64,000 nt of DNA from Chloroflexota bacterium (GTDB lineage: Bacteria > Chloroflexota > Anaerolineae > UBA2200): positions 1-64,000 of the forward strand of contig JACIWX010000010.1 of the NCBI GenBank assembly GCA_014360755.1, read 5' to 3'. Both the position numbers and the translations under genes were made by a program. This document shows, in pieces, positions 36,355 through 44,541 of this stretch; positions within the stretch are counted from its first letter, which is position 1, and every line of letters starts with the position of its first letter. The notes below the pieces were generated by a model. The model saw only the letters and a program-made list of their open reading frames with translations. It was not told the DNA's origin and made no database searches.

Positions 36355-37284
36355 TTGGCACAGCCTGTGTTAGTCGACACCGATCCAGGTATAGACGATG
36401 CCATGGCTATTTTGTTGGCTCTGCGCTCTCCCGAACTGGAAGTGCGCGCTTTGACCACGGTGCATGGGAATGCGGATGTCCTTCAGACAGCGCGCAATGC
36501 GCGCCAAATCCTAGAACTGGCTGAGCGAAGCGACATTCCCGTGGCTATGGGCGCAGCCCAGCCTCTGGTGCGTCCCTTTGCCGGGGTCGTGGATTACGTC
36601 CATGGCGCGAATGGCTTGGGCAATGTTTCCTTGCCTGCACCCAAGATGCCGCTGGTGAACATGCCTGCAGCCTGTTTCATCGTCGAGCAGGTTATGGCCG
36701 CTCCAGGGGAACTCACGATCCTCACCCTAGGTCCATTGACCAATTTGGCACTGGCGCTTCATCTGAAGCCCGAGATCGCGCATCTGGTGCGCGGGGTAGT
36801 GTTGATGGGCGGCGCGGCTTTCTGCGAGGGGAACGTCTCGCCTGTGGCGGAGGCTAATATCTACCACGATCCTGAAGCAGCGAGGATGGTTTTTGAAGCT
36901 CCTTGGCCCTTGACGATGGTGGGCTTGGACGTAACGAAAAAGGTGGTAATGGATAAGCCATACTTGGCAGAGTTGCAACAGGCAGGGAATCGCTTTACGC
37001 AGTTCATCGCTTCGATTATCCCATGCTATATAGCATATCACAATGCGCGTTACCAACTGGATGGTTTCCATGTCCATGACCCTTCGGCTGTGGCTTATCT
37101 CATCCGCCCAGAATTGTTCCGCACCCAAGAATACTATGTGCAGGTGGAAACTCAGGGTAGTTGTCAGGGGTACACAGTTGTGGATCGTCTGGGATTATAT
37201 GGTCAAAAGCCCAATGTAAAAGTATGCGTGGATGTAGATGCAGAGGGGGTCCTGACGCTGTACAAACAGCGTTTGACCTGCTGA
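36355..37284 (+). CDS. Inosine/uridine-preferring nucleoside hydrolase 1
   Basis: Ca-dependent hydrolase that splits nucleosides to base and ribose. The N-terminal DTDPGIDDAMAILLAL is the defining metal motif; LTLGPLTNLALAL and VVLMGGAAFCEGN also fit. I place the start at TTG 36355 because AAGGAGG (36343-36349) sits 5 bases before it and the protein then begins, as is normal, just before the first strand (309 residues). An ATG at 36313 would add 14 residues lacking a ribosome site. Confidence 0.92.
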   Translation: MAQPVLVDTDPGIDDAMAILLALRSPELEVRALTTVHGNADVLQTARNARQILELAERSDIPVAMGAAQPLVRPFAGVVDYVHGANGLGNVSLPAPKMPLVNMPAACFIVEQVMAAPGELTILTLGPLTNLALALHLKPEIAHLVRGVVLMGGAAFCEGNVSPVAEANIYHDPEAARMVFEAPWPLTMVGLDVTKKVVMDKPYLAELQQAGNRFTQFIASIIPCYIAYHNARYQLDGFHVHDPSAVAYLIRPELFRTQEYYVQVETQGSCQGYTVVDRLGLYGQKPNVKVCVDVDAEGVLTLYKQRLTC

Positions 37285-37324
37285 GAGATCAGGCGGATAA
37301 ATACTAGGGACAAAGGGGGAGCAA

Positions 37325-38251
37325 ATGCGACGCTTTTTGATTGATACCGATACTGCATCGGACGATGCGGTAGCAATCCTGATGGCTTTGCGCACACCAG
37401 GCATCCATGTGGAAGCTATCACTACTGTATCAGGAAATGTGCCGGTGGAACAAGGAACGAAGAATGCGCTCAACACCGTAGAACTCTGTGGAGCAGATGT
37501 CCCCGTTTATATGGGGATGGATCGCCCGCTGCTGCGCGAACCCTCACATGCCTACTTCTTTCACGGCGATGATGGCATGGGCGGGCTTCAGTTGCCACCA
37601 CCCAAGCGGCAGCCCGAAAGGTTGCATGCTGTGGATGCCATTATCAACACTATCATATCCGCACCCGGTGAAATCACTTTGGTAACGCTAGGGCCTTTGA
37701 CGAACGTTGCAGTTGCGCTGCGCAAGGCTCCTCACATTGCTCGCCAGGTGCGTGAGGTGTATGTGATGGGCGGGGCGGCGAATACGGTAGGCAATATTAC
37801 CCCTGCCGCAGAGTACAATATCTGGTGTGACCCTGAAGCCGCACACATTGTGTTTCACTCTGGAATGCCGATCGTGATGGTTGGTTGGGAACATTGTTGC
37901 GGTCAGGCGGTGTTGAACGATGAAGAGATGGCTTATGTGCGCAGCCTGGATACGCCCTATGCCCATTACACTTTGGACATCAACCGGCAGGCGCTAAAAG
38001 CCTGTAAGGAATGGCTGGGGCTGGATGGGTTGGCTCTCCCTGACCCAGTTGCCATGTCTGTAGCGATTGACCGCACGATTTGCACATCCTTGGGCCGTTA
38101 CTACGTAGATGTGGAAACAGCGAGCGAACTGACACGAGGCATGACGGTCGTGGATGAGCTGCGGGTGACCAATCGCGAACCCAATATTGAAGTTTGCAAG
38201 GCGATTGACATAGCGCGTTGGAAAGAAACCCTTTATCGTACCTTGCGTTAG
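37325..38251 (+). CDS. Nucleoside hydrolase 2, variant metal motif
   Basis: 308-residue relative of the preceding gene. The metal motif reads DTDTASDDAVAIL instead of DTDPGIDDA: the three metal aspartates remain while the Pro-Gly turn is changed. LVTLGPLTNVAVAL, EVYVMGGAANTVGN and a late DPVAMSVAID complete the active site. The pair probably covers different bases or sugars. It follows hydrolase 1 after 40 bases and precedes the SIS gene by 19. Confidence 0.92.
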   Translation: MRRFLIDTDTASDDAVAILMALRTPGIHVEAITTVSGNVPVEQGTKNALNTVELCGADVPVYMGMDRPLLREPSHAYFFHGDDGMGGLQLPPPKRQPERLHAVDAIINTIISAPGEITLVTLGPLTNVAVALRKAPHIARQVREVYVMGGAANTVGNITPAAEYNIWCDPEAAHIVFHSGMPIVMVGWEHCCGQAVLNDEEMAYVRSLDTPYAHYTLDINRQALKACKEWLGLDGLALPDPVAMSVAIDRTICTSLGRYYVDVETASELTRGMTVVDELRVTNREPNIEVCKAIDIARWKETLYRTLR

Positions 38252-38270
38252 ACATAGCGAAGGAGAACAA

Positions 38271-39422
38271 ATGGACAAGACTTTGACCCCCATGTCGGAA
38301 CAAATTCATAGCCTGCCCGCAATGGTGCGAGAAATCCTCCCTTCTTTTCAAGAGGCAGCGGAGGAAGTGTTGACGCCTGCGCTCTGCTCGTCGCTTCAAT
38401 CCATCTATTTGGTGGGCTGCGGTGATTCGCACATGGCTGCCCTTGGTGGGGAGCTGGCTTTTCATACGCTGGCTGGTATGCCTACGCGAGCCATGATGGC
38501 TTTGCATTTCTCGCGCTATACGGTGCCCTTTCTCGCCGAGCCACAAACTACTGCGGTGATAGGCATTTCCGTCTCTGGAGAAGTGGCGAGGACAATCGAA
38601 TCCGTTCGCCTGGCTAACAAAGTTGGCGCGGTGACTATGGGTATCACGGGTGTGCCACAGAGCCGTCTGGCACGCTCCGCGCATTATGTCTTAAAGACCA
38701 GCCTCCCGCCCCCACCCACCGCTGTGCCCACGCCGGGCGTCCGTTCCTATATCGCGTCATTGCTTATGCTTTATCTGGCTACTATCCGCATTGGTGAAGC
38801 ACGGGGCTTTCTTTCTTCTGTAGCGGTGAAGACCGCTTATAAAGAACTGGAAGCAGTGCCTGATGCCATAGAAGCGACTGTGCAAGCCAACGAAGGAGCG
38901 ATTCAAAACCTGGTGACCTCTTGGAAAGATGCGCAAGAATTTGTCTTTGTCGGCGGAGGCCCAAATTATGGCACAGCCTTATTTAGTGCGGCAAAGTTAT
39001 TGGAAGCAAGTGGGGATTCTGCTTTAGGGCAGGACACAGAAGAGTGGACGCATCTGCAATATTTTGCCCGTGCCGTAGACACCCCCACCTTTTTCATAGA
39101 CGCAGGAGGGCGGAGCAATAGCCGCGCCTGTGAGGCAGCAGTGGCAGCCAAAGCCATCGGACGGCGCGTGGCTGCCGTTGTCCCAGCCGGTGAGGCGGTG
39201 ATTTCCGCCCAAGCCGAAGCCGTGCTGCCAGTGCATGGCAAAGTGCGGGAGGCTTTCTCGCCTTTGCTCTATGGTCTGGCGGGGATGCTCTTTGCAGAGT
39301 ATCGTACGCAATTGCTTGGTGAGAAGTATTTCCGAGCGTTCGGTGGGGGACGAAGCATCGAAGGTGGCGGGGGCATTAGCCGCATCCAGACCAGCGAATT
39401 GCAGGAAGAGGTATTGCCGTGA
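38271..39422 (+). CDS. SIS-domain sugar-phosphate isomerase/deaminase-like protein
   Basis: 383 residues with two SIS domains, like the isomerase half of GlmS and the AgaS/FrlB group. Domain one has IYLVGCGDSHMAALGGELAF and the Ser-rich loop GISVSGEVART; domain two has FVFVGGGPNYGTALFSAAKLLEASG and the TEEWTHLQYF stretch. No glutaminase domain is present, so it does not make glucosamine phosphate by itself. Likely it isomerises or deaminates a sugar phosphate made by the kinases. The stop overlaps the next start (GTGA). Confidence 0.85.
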   Translation: MDKTLTPMSEQIHSLPAMVREILPSFQEAAEEVLTPALCSSLQSIYLVGCGDSHMAALGGELAFHTLAGMPTRAMMALHFSRYTVPFLAEPQTTAVIGISVSGEVARTIESVRLANKVGAVTMGITGVPQSRLARSAHYVLKTSLPPPPTAVPTPGVRSYIASLLMLYLATIRIGEARGFLSSVAVKTAYKELEAVPDAIEATVQANEGAIQNLVTSWKDAQEFVFVGGGPNYGTALFSAAKLLEASGDSALGQDTEEWTHLQYFARAVDTPTFFIDAGGRSNSRACEAAVAAKAIGRRVAAVVPAGEAVISAQAEAVLPVHGKVREAFSPLLYGLAGMLFAEYRTQLLGEKYFRAFGGGRSIEGGGGISRIQTSELQEEVLP

Positions 39423-40231
39423 GCCGATTGGTACTGCGGAATCAAGAAGTACGGGTTATCGCTGCACTTCACTTGCCGCCAATGCCCAGTGCAGCACAGC
39501 GACAAGCCCCTTCCTTGGCTGAAGTGATCGCCTATGCACGACGTAATGCAGCCATTGCCCTGGAAAATGGCATCCACGGGCTGTACATCCAAGACCTAGG
39601 AGACTATCCCGTAGCGCGTGTAGTGCAGCCCCACACAATTGCCAGGGTTACGGCCGTCGGCTGTGCTTTGCGCCAGGACTTTCCCCATGCTGTGCTCGGC
39701 GTTTGTCTCATGGCTCATGGTGCTGAGGGTCCCCTGGCCATCGCGCAAGCCATGGACGCCGATTTTGTACGGCTCAAGGTCTATGTGGGAGCAATGGTCA
39801 AGGCAGAGGGCCTGCTAGAGGGGTGCGCCTATGAAGCGATTCAATACCGTGCTGCGATCCGTGCCGAGGATATTGCTATCCTGGCTGATGTGTATGACCG
39901 CACTGGCATGCCACTGGGGGCTGTGCCGTTGACCGAGGCAGCTCAGCAAGCGGTTACTTTTGGACGCGCGGATGGCCTCATCCTCACCGGGCGGAGCTTT
40001 AGCGAATCCATCGCGATGGTAGATGAGGTGCAGCGTGCCAATCTTGGTGTCCCGTTGTTCATTGGCGGGGGCGTGACGGTGGAAAACGTCGCTCAGGCTC
40101 TGCAGGTAGCGGATGGCGTCATCGTCAGCACCGCACTGAAACGCATTTCCGCTTGGTCGGCAGATGCCATTGGATCAGACTGGGATGCGGATAAAGTGAG
40201 AGCCTTTGTGAGTGCTGCCAAGCAAGGGTGA
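39419..40231 (+). CDS. BtpA-family protein 2
   Basis: Second BtpA-like TIM-barrel protein, 270 residues and distinct in sequence from the first. It has VRVIAALHLPPMPS at the start, GIHGLYIQDLGDYPV, VLGVCLMAHGAEGPLAIA and the C-terminal VPLFIGGGVTVENV and VADGVIVSTALKR. The start is a GTG overlapping the SIS stop. Association of both BtpA proteins with PfkB kinases in one island suggests they handle related phosphorylated sugars. Confidence 0.83.
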   Translation: MSRLVLRNQEVRVIAALHLPPMPSAAQRQAPSLAEVIAYARRNAAIALENGIHGLYIQDLGDYPVARVVQPHTIARVTAVGCALRQDFPHAVLGVCLMAHGAEGPLAIAQAMDADFVRLKVYVGAMVKAEGLLEGCAYEAIQYRAAIRAEDIAILADVYDRTGMPLGAVPLTEAAQQAVTFGRADGLILTGRSFSESIAMVDEVQRANLGVPLFIGGGVTVENVAQALQVADGVIVSTALKRISAWSADAIGSDWDADKVRAFVSAAKQG

Positions 40232-40238
40232 TGTTGCA

Positions 40239-41231
40239 ATGCCGCTTCAGTATTTCACTGCCGGTGGATTGCGCATAGACTATGTCATCACGGCAGACGG
40301 CCAGGTCCATCTACGGGAAATGGGCGGCAATGCCATTTATTCCGCTGTAGGAGCCAGAATTTGGGCAGCGCAGGTAGGAATCCTGTCTCGAGTAGGGGAG
40401 AATTATCCGCAGGAATGGTTATCTCAACTGGAGCGTGCTGGCATCTGCATCGAAGGGGTACGGCGTATCTCTGGATGGCAGGACATGCGCACTTTTTACG
40501 CCTACCTCGATTTGGAAACGCGGGTGGATACAGAACCAGAACGCCACTTTGCCCGTCTAGGGCTTCCTTTGCCAGATGAGTTATCCGGCTATATCCATTC
40601 GACACCTGGTCAGGATAGCCGAGAGTTTATGCCCCTGTCTCCCCGTCCCACTGATCTGCCTCCGTCTTACCTCATGGTGAAGGCAGCGCACCTCTCGCCG
40701 CTTGAACTTTCTTCGCATTGTGCGCTTTCGCGCGCTCTGGCAGAGCGGGGGATTCGTGTCAGCCTAGACCCTGGTGAGCGGTACATGAAGCCAGCATTAG
40801 CCGAAGAGGTGTTCTCCTTGTTGCATTGGGTGGATGCATTTTTGCCCAGCGCACAGGAAGTGGAATCCTTGCTGGGCAAAGGAGATCCATGGCAGGCAGC
40901 AGCTCGCTTTGCCGCGGCCGGCCCTGCAGCGATTGTTATCAAGGCGGGTAGCAAAGGCTCCCTGATCTATGATCGCCATACGGGAAAGAAATGGCTGGTG
41001 CCCGCTTACCCGAGTCAGGTGGTGGATGTTACGGGGGCAGGAGATGCGTATTGCGGTGGCTTTATGGTGGGTTATGAAGAGACACAGGATCCTGTCCTGG
41101 CTGATTGTTATGGTTCAGTCTCGGCTTCATTTGTCTTGGAGGGTTTCGGCGCGCTCTATGCCATGCGCTATACACGTGCTGAGGCGGAAACACGCTTGGC
41201 TTATGTGAAAAACCGCGTGCAGCCTGTGTAA
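40239..41231 (+). CDS. PfkB-family kinase 3
   Basis: 330-residue ribokinase-fold protein. The N-terminal glycine motif is MGGNAIYSAVGARIW and the catalytic motif DVTGAGDAYCGGFMVGYEE is intact. AAGGGTGATG precedes the ATG. It shares with the following gene the stretches DVTGAGxAYCGG and GSVSASF/GAVSASF, so the two are paralogues; this one keeps the catalytic Asp. Confidence 0.88.
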   Translation: MPLQYFTAGGLRIDYVITADGQVHLREMGGNAIYSAVGARIWAAQVGILSRVGENYPQEWLSQLERAGICIEGVRRISGWQDMRTFYAYLDLETRVDTEPERHFARLGLPLPDELSGYIHSTPGQDSREFMPLSPRPTDLPPSYLMVKAAHLSPLELSSHCALSRALAERGIRVSLDPGERYMKPALAEEVFSLLHWVDAFLPSAQEVESLLGKGDPWQAAARFAAAGPAAIVIKAGSKGSLIYDRHTGKKWLVPAYPSQVVDVTGAGDAYCGGFMVGYEETQDPVLADCYGSVSASFVLEGFGALYAMRYTRAEAETRLAYVKNRVQPV

Positions 41232-41245
41232 AGGGGAGGCATATA

Positions 41246-42154
41246 TTGGATTATGTTGTTATTGGCAACATTATCATTGATGACATTGTTTTGCCCGATG
41301 GCACAACGCGCATGAACACGCTGGGCGGGGCTGGCACGCACGCCGTAATGGGTATCAGGGTGTGGAGTGAGCGCGTGGGTTTTGTTTCTGCAGTGGGTGT
41401 GGATTTCCCTGCGGATCATTGGGCCACCTTGACGGCGTCTGGGGTTGATCTCGCTGGCGTGCGGCGGGAACGCTTGCCCACACCACGCGCATGGCAACTT
41501 TTTGAGGAGGATGGCAAACGTACGGAGGTTTTTCGCACTGATTTTCAAGACCTGCTGCGTTTGGAATCAGAGCCTTCCCATTTTCCACCCGCCTATGTTG
41601 GTGCTCGCGGTGTGTACATCCTCACTGACCGATCCGATACGCTGCATTCCTGGGTTGCCTTCCTGCGCAGTAAGGGTGTATCGCTCATCCTATGGGAGCC
41701 CTCGCCCTACTGGATGAATCCACAACAGCGCGAAAAATTCGCTGCCGTGTTAAGTGAGGTGGATATTGTCTGCCCCGACCTAGAATCCGCGAGCTGTCTC
41801 TACGAAGAGACGGAGCCCCAAGCCCTACTCCAGGCGATGCACCGTGATGGCGCGCGCCTGGCAGCATTGCGTATGGGTAAGAAGGGTTCACTGGTTGCCG
41901 AAAGAGGTGGACAGATACATGCGATTCCCATTTGGCCAGCACGGGTAGTAGATGTAACGGGAGCGGGAAATGCGTACTGTGGTGGGTTATTGGTTGGCTA
42001 CGCCGAGACCGGTGACGCCCGCGCTGCGGGGCTGTATGGAGCTGTCTCCGCTTCTTTCGCCGTAGAGCAGTTCGGCCCCATCCCATGGCGTCCTGAACTG
42101 TTTCAGGAAGCCCGTCGGCGCCTGGAAGCATTACAAGGCATGATGCTTGCCTAG
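41246..42154 (+). CDS. PfkB-family protein 4 with catalytic Asp replaced by Asn
   Basis: 302-residue paralogue of the preceding kinase, started by a TTG with GGGGAGG upstream. The glycine motif LGGAGTHAVMGIRVW is fine, but the catalytic motif reads DVTGAGNAYCGG: residue 242 is Asn (codon AAT at 41969-41971) where the family has the proton-abstracting Asp. The frame is otherwise intact and closely packed in the operon, so it is not a pseudogene. It may be a pseudo-kinase that regulates or pairs with kinase 3, or bind substrate without phosphorylating it. Confidence 0.87.
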   Translation: MDYVVIGNIIIDDIVLPDGTTRMNTLGGAGTHAVMGIRVWSERVGFVSAVGVDFPADHWATLTASGVDLAGVRRERLPTPRAWQLFEEDGKRTEVFRTDFQDLLRLESEPSHFPPAYVGARGVYILTDRSDTLHSWVAFLRSKGVSLILWEPSPYWMNPQQREKFAAVLSEVDIVCPDLESASCLYEETEPQALLQAMHRDGARLAALRMGKKGSLVAERGGQIHAIPIWPARVVDVTGAGNAYCGGLLVGYAETGDARAAGLYGAVSASFAVEQFGPIPWRPELFQEARRRLEALQGMMLA

Positions 42155-42196
42155 GCAGAAATCCTAGGAGCGAGGATAGATCGAGGAGGTAGGGAA

Positions 42197-42928
42197 ATGG
42201 AATTTCACATTCGCTGTGAGGCTAAGGATATTGCACGCTACGTTTTTGTGCCAGGGGATCATGAGCGGGCGAAGAAAATCGCCGCTCATTTCGACCATGC
42301 GCGGTTGGTCAGTGACACGCGAGGTTATTTGGTATTCACAGGTACAGTGGATGGCATCCCGATGACCGTCGCTTCAACTGGCATGGGAGGCCCACAGGCT
42401 GCCATCTGCTTCGAGGAACTAGGGCACCTGGGGGCTGATACGTTCATCCGTGTGGGCTCTTGTGGCACCTTGCAGGATGATGTGCCATGCGGCGGGGTGA
42501 TCATACCTACTGGTGTCTACCGTGGGGGTGCCACAGGGAATCAATATCTACCGCCAGCATTCCCTGCGTTGCCAAACTTTCAAGTGCTCACGGCGCTGGT
42601 CGAAGCAGCCAAAAGGATCGGCATCAAAGTACATGTGGGCATTGGCTGGACTGGGGATGCTTTCTATGTTTTGCCTGAGCCCCAACTCATCACCAAATTG
42701 AAAGATGCCAGAGTATTATCGCTGGACATGGAAACGGATACTCTGTTTATCGTCTCTAGTTTCCGCGGTTGGCGAGCCGGTTCCATCCTAGCGAATGATG
42801 GCACATCGAAAGAGATCAAGCCCGCCTGGGGTGAAGAACTCTTTCGCAAAGGTGAGGAGCAAGCCATCCGTATTGCTCTGGAAGCGATGAAGAGCATTGC
42901 CCAGGCCGACGCACAGGAAGGACGATAG
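42197..42928 (+). CDS. Nucleoside phosphorylase (NP-I family, uridine phosphorylase-like) A
   Basis: 243-residue phosphorylase that would split nucleosides with phosphate into base and ribose 1-phosphate. YVFVPGDHERAKKIA (phosphate-binding start), STGMGGPQAAICFEELGHLGA, RVGSCGTLQ and the sugar-site LSLDMETDTLF are NP-I landmarks. It is the first of a tandem pair, separated from its copy by 28 bases. The substrate motif cannot distinguish uridine from other nucleosides. Confidence 0.92.
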   Translation: MEFHIRCEAKDIARYVFVPGDHERAKKIAAHFDHARLVSDTRGYLVFTGTVDGIPMTVASTGMGGPQAAICFEELGHLGADTFIRVGSCGTLQDDVPCGGVIIPTGVYRGGATGNQYLPPAFPALPNFQVLTALVEAAKRIGIKVHVGIGWTGDAFYVLPEPQLITKLKDARVLSLDMETDTLFIVSSFRGWRAGSILANDGTSKEIKPAWGEELFRKGEEQAIRIALEAMKSIAQADAQEGR

Positions 42929-42956
42929 AGCGAAAAGGATAAGCAGGGAGGTCAAG

Positions 42957-43697
42957 ATGGAATTTCATATCCGTTGCGAAGCAAAGGATATTGCCCCTTA
43001 TGTCTTTGTTCCCGGGGATCATGAGCGTGCCAAGAAAATCGCAGCGCATTTCGACCAGGCGCAGTTGGTGAGCGAAAGCCGGGGCTATTTGGTGTTCACC
43101 GGCACAGTGGATGGCATCCGTATGACCGTCTCCTCTACCGGCATGGGTGGCCCCTGTGCTGCCATCTGTTTCGAGGAACTAGGGCATTTGGGTGCGAACA
43201 CTTTTATCCGTGTGGGCTCCTGCGGGACTTATCAAGATAATATCACTTGTGGTGATGTCATCATTGCTACAGGCACTTTCCGGGGTGGAGGCACTGCCCA
43301 CAACTATATGCCGGTACCATTCCCCGCGGTGCCCAGTTTTGAGGTAACGACAGCCTTGGTCAAGGCGGCGCAAAAGTTGGGCATTCCAGTGCATGTGGGG
43401 CCGGGTTCCTCGGGAGACGCCTTCTATGGCCCGAAGGATGCAGCGCTGCAGGCTTTGTTGAAACAGGCGGGTTTGCTCTATCGCGAGATGGAGAGCGATA
43501 CCCTTTTCGTCCTTGGGGCGGTGCGTGGCTGGCGCACAGGCGCTCTCTTTGCCTGTGATGGGACAGCTACTGAGGTCAAGCCGGCATGGGGAGAAGCGGC
43601 TTTCCGCCGCGGCGAGGAAAATGCAATCCGCATAGCCATTGAAGCAATGAAAGCCATTGCTTTGGATGATGCTAGCGGTAAGGGTGGTCAGATGTAG
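42957..43697 (+). CDS. Nucleoside phosphorylase B, tandem paralogue
   Basis: 246 residues, very similar to the upstream gene over its whole length (same MEFHIRCEAKDIA start and VFVPGDHERAKKIAAHFD). Differences cluster in substrate-facing parts: LYREMESDTLF instead of LSLDMETDTLF, and GSSGDAFYGPKDAAL instead of GWTGDAFYVLPEPQL. B keeps the usual EMES motif, A does not. A longer frame from 42897 runs through the intergenic gap; AGGGAGG before ATG 42957 fixes the start. It ends 3 bases from a convergent gene. Confidence 0.92.
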   Translation: MEFHIRCEAKDIAPYVFVPGDHERAKKIAAHFDQAQLVSESRGYLVFTGTVDGIRMTVSSTGMGGPCAAICFEELGHLGANTFIRVGSCGTYQDNITCGDVIIATGTFRGGGTAHNYMPVPFPAVPSFEVTTALVKAAQKLGIPVHVGPGSSGDAFYGPKDAALQALLKQAGLLYREMESDTLFVLGAVRGWRTGALFACDGTATEVKPAWGEAAFRRGEENAIRIAIEAMKAIALDDASGKGGQM

Positions 43698-43700
43698 AAA

Positions 43701-44282
43701 TTAGGTGTCCGTCAGCAGGGCGTGCACTTTTTTCTGCAGGGTGGCAGCGTCCAGCGGCTGCTGAACGACCTCGTCAATGCCCTTCTCTGCGAAGGACTGT
43801 GTGTCTTGTAGCCTATCGGCATTCACGATGGCTAACAACTTGGTGTGCGCAAAGGTGGGGTTCTGTCTTAGCCACTGCCGTATTTCGCTTCCGTCTGGGT
43901 CAAGGTTCGTTGGCCCCAATATGATGAGGTCTGGTTTCAGAGCCATGGCTTGGCAGCGGGCTTCGTTCCAGTTGCGCGCGGAAAAGACCCGGATGACTAC
44001 GCTGCTCTGGCACAGGCTGCGCACAAGAAATTCCGTGATCTCATCCTCCTCGCTGATGACCAGAATACGTTTGGAATTTCCCTGGGCGCGGAGATAAAGC
44101 CTATCTATAGGCATGCCATAGGTTTGCAAGAAGGCTTGAAATTCTTGAAAGGGTATCAAGAGTTGACCATCAGCAGTCTTACATGCTCCTAGTTTCCCCT
44201 GCTGTACCCATTTCAATACCGCAAATTGGCTGACACGGCAGTACTGAGCCACATCTTTGATGGTAAGAGAGCTCGATTTCAC
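43701..44282 (-). CDS. HTH protein with degenerate receiver domain
   Basis: 193 residues. An excisionase/MerR-like helix-turn-helix (LTIKDVAQYCRVSQFAVLKWVQQGKL, seen in two pieces) covers residues 6-52, and a receiver-like domain starts at residue 71 (KRILVISEEDEITEFLV). The phosphorylation site should be Asp in PDLIILD but is Gly123 (PDLIILGP), and the conserved Lys before Pro is Gln175 (VVQQP). It therefore probably works without phosphorylation. It is the only regulator facing the island from its right edge and may be read divergently from the ABC-2 block. Confidence 0.78.
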   Translation of the reverse strand: MKSSSLTIKDVAQYCRVSQFAVLKWVQQGKLGACKTADGQLLIPFQEFQAFLQTYGMPIDRLYLRAQGNSKRILVISEEDEITEFLVRSLCQSSVVIRVFSARNWNEARCQAMALKPDLIILGPTNLDPDGSEIRQWLRQNPTFAHTKLLAIVNADRLQDTQSFAEKGIDEVVQQPLDAATLQKKVHALLTDT

Positions 44283-44455
44283 TGCAGTCCTCCTCCCTGT
44301 TTGTCCACCTCTTCACCATCAGGAAGTTTGTTTGGCAGAGCCTGAGCGCTGCGTTCTCAGAAGGCCAGGCTATTTACAGTATACAGGAGCGGCGGGGGAT
44401 TTTGTGAATTTGATGTGAAGAAAGCATGGAAACTATGTGAAAAAAGACAGGAATT

Positions 44456-44477
44456 GGGCTGGACCACAGTCCAGCCC
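44456..44477 (-). terminator. Intrinsic terminator candidate of the ABC-2 operon
   Basis: Perfect 9-bp stem GGGCTGGAC and GTCCAGCCC with a 4-base loop. Read on the minus strand it is followed after 10 bases by TTTTTT, and it lies 65 bases beyond the permease stop. The remaining gap (44283-44455) shows no gene. Confidence 0.55.
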
Positions 44478-44541
44478 AAGCAAGGGCATGCCCTCATGTG
44501 CTCTGCGGGGGCTACAGCCCGTGCAGAACTCACTCCCAGAC

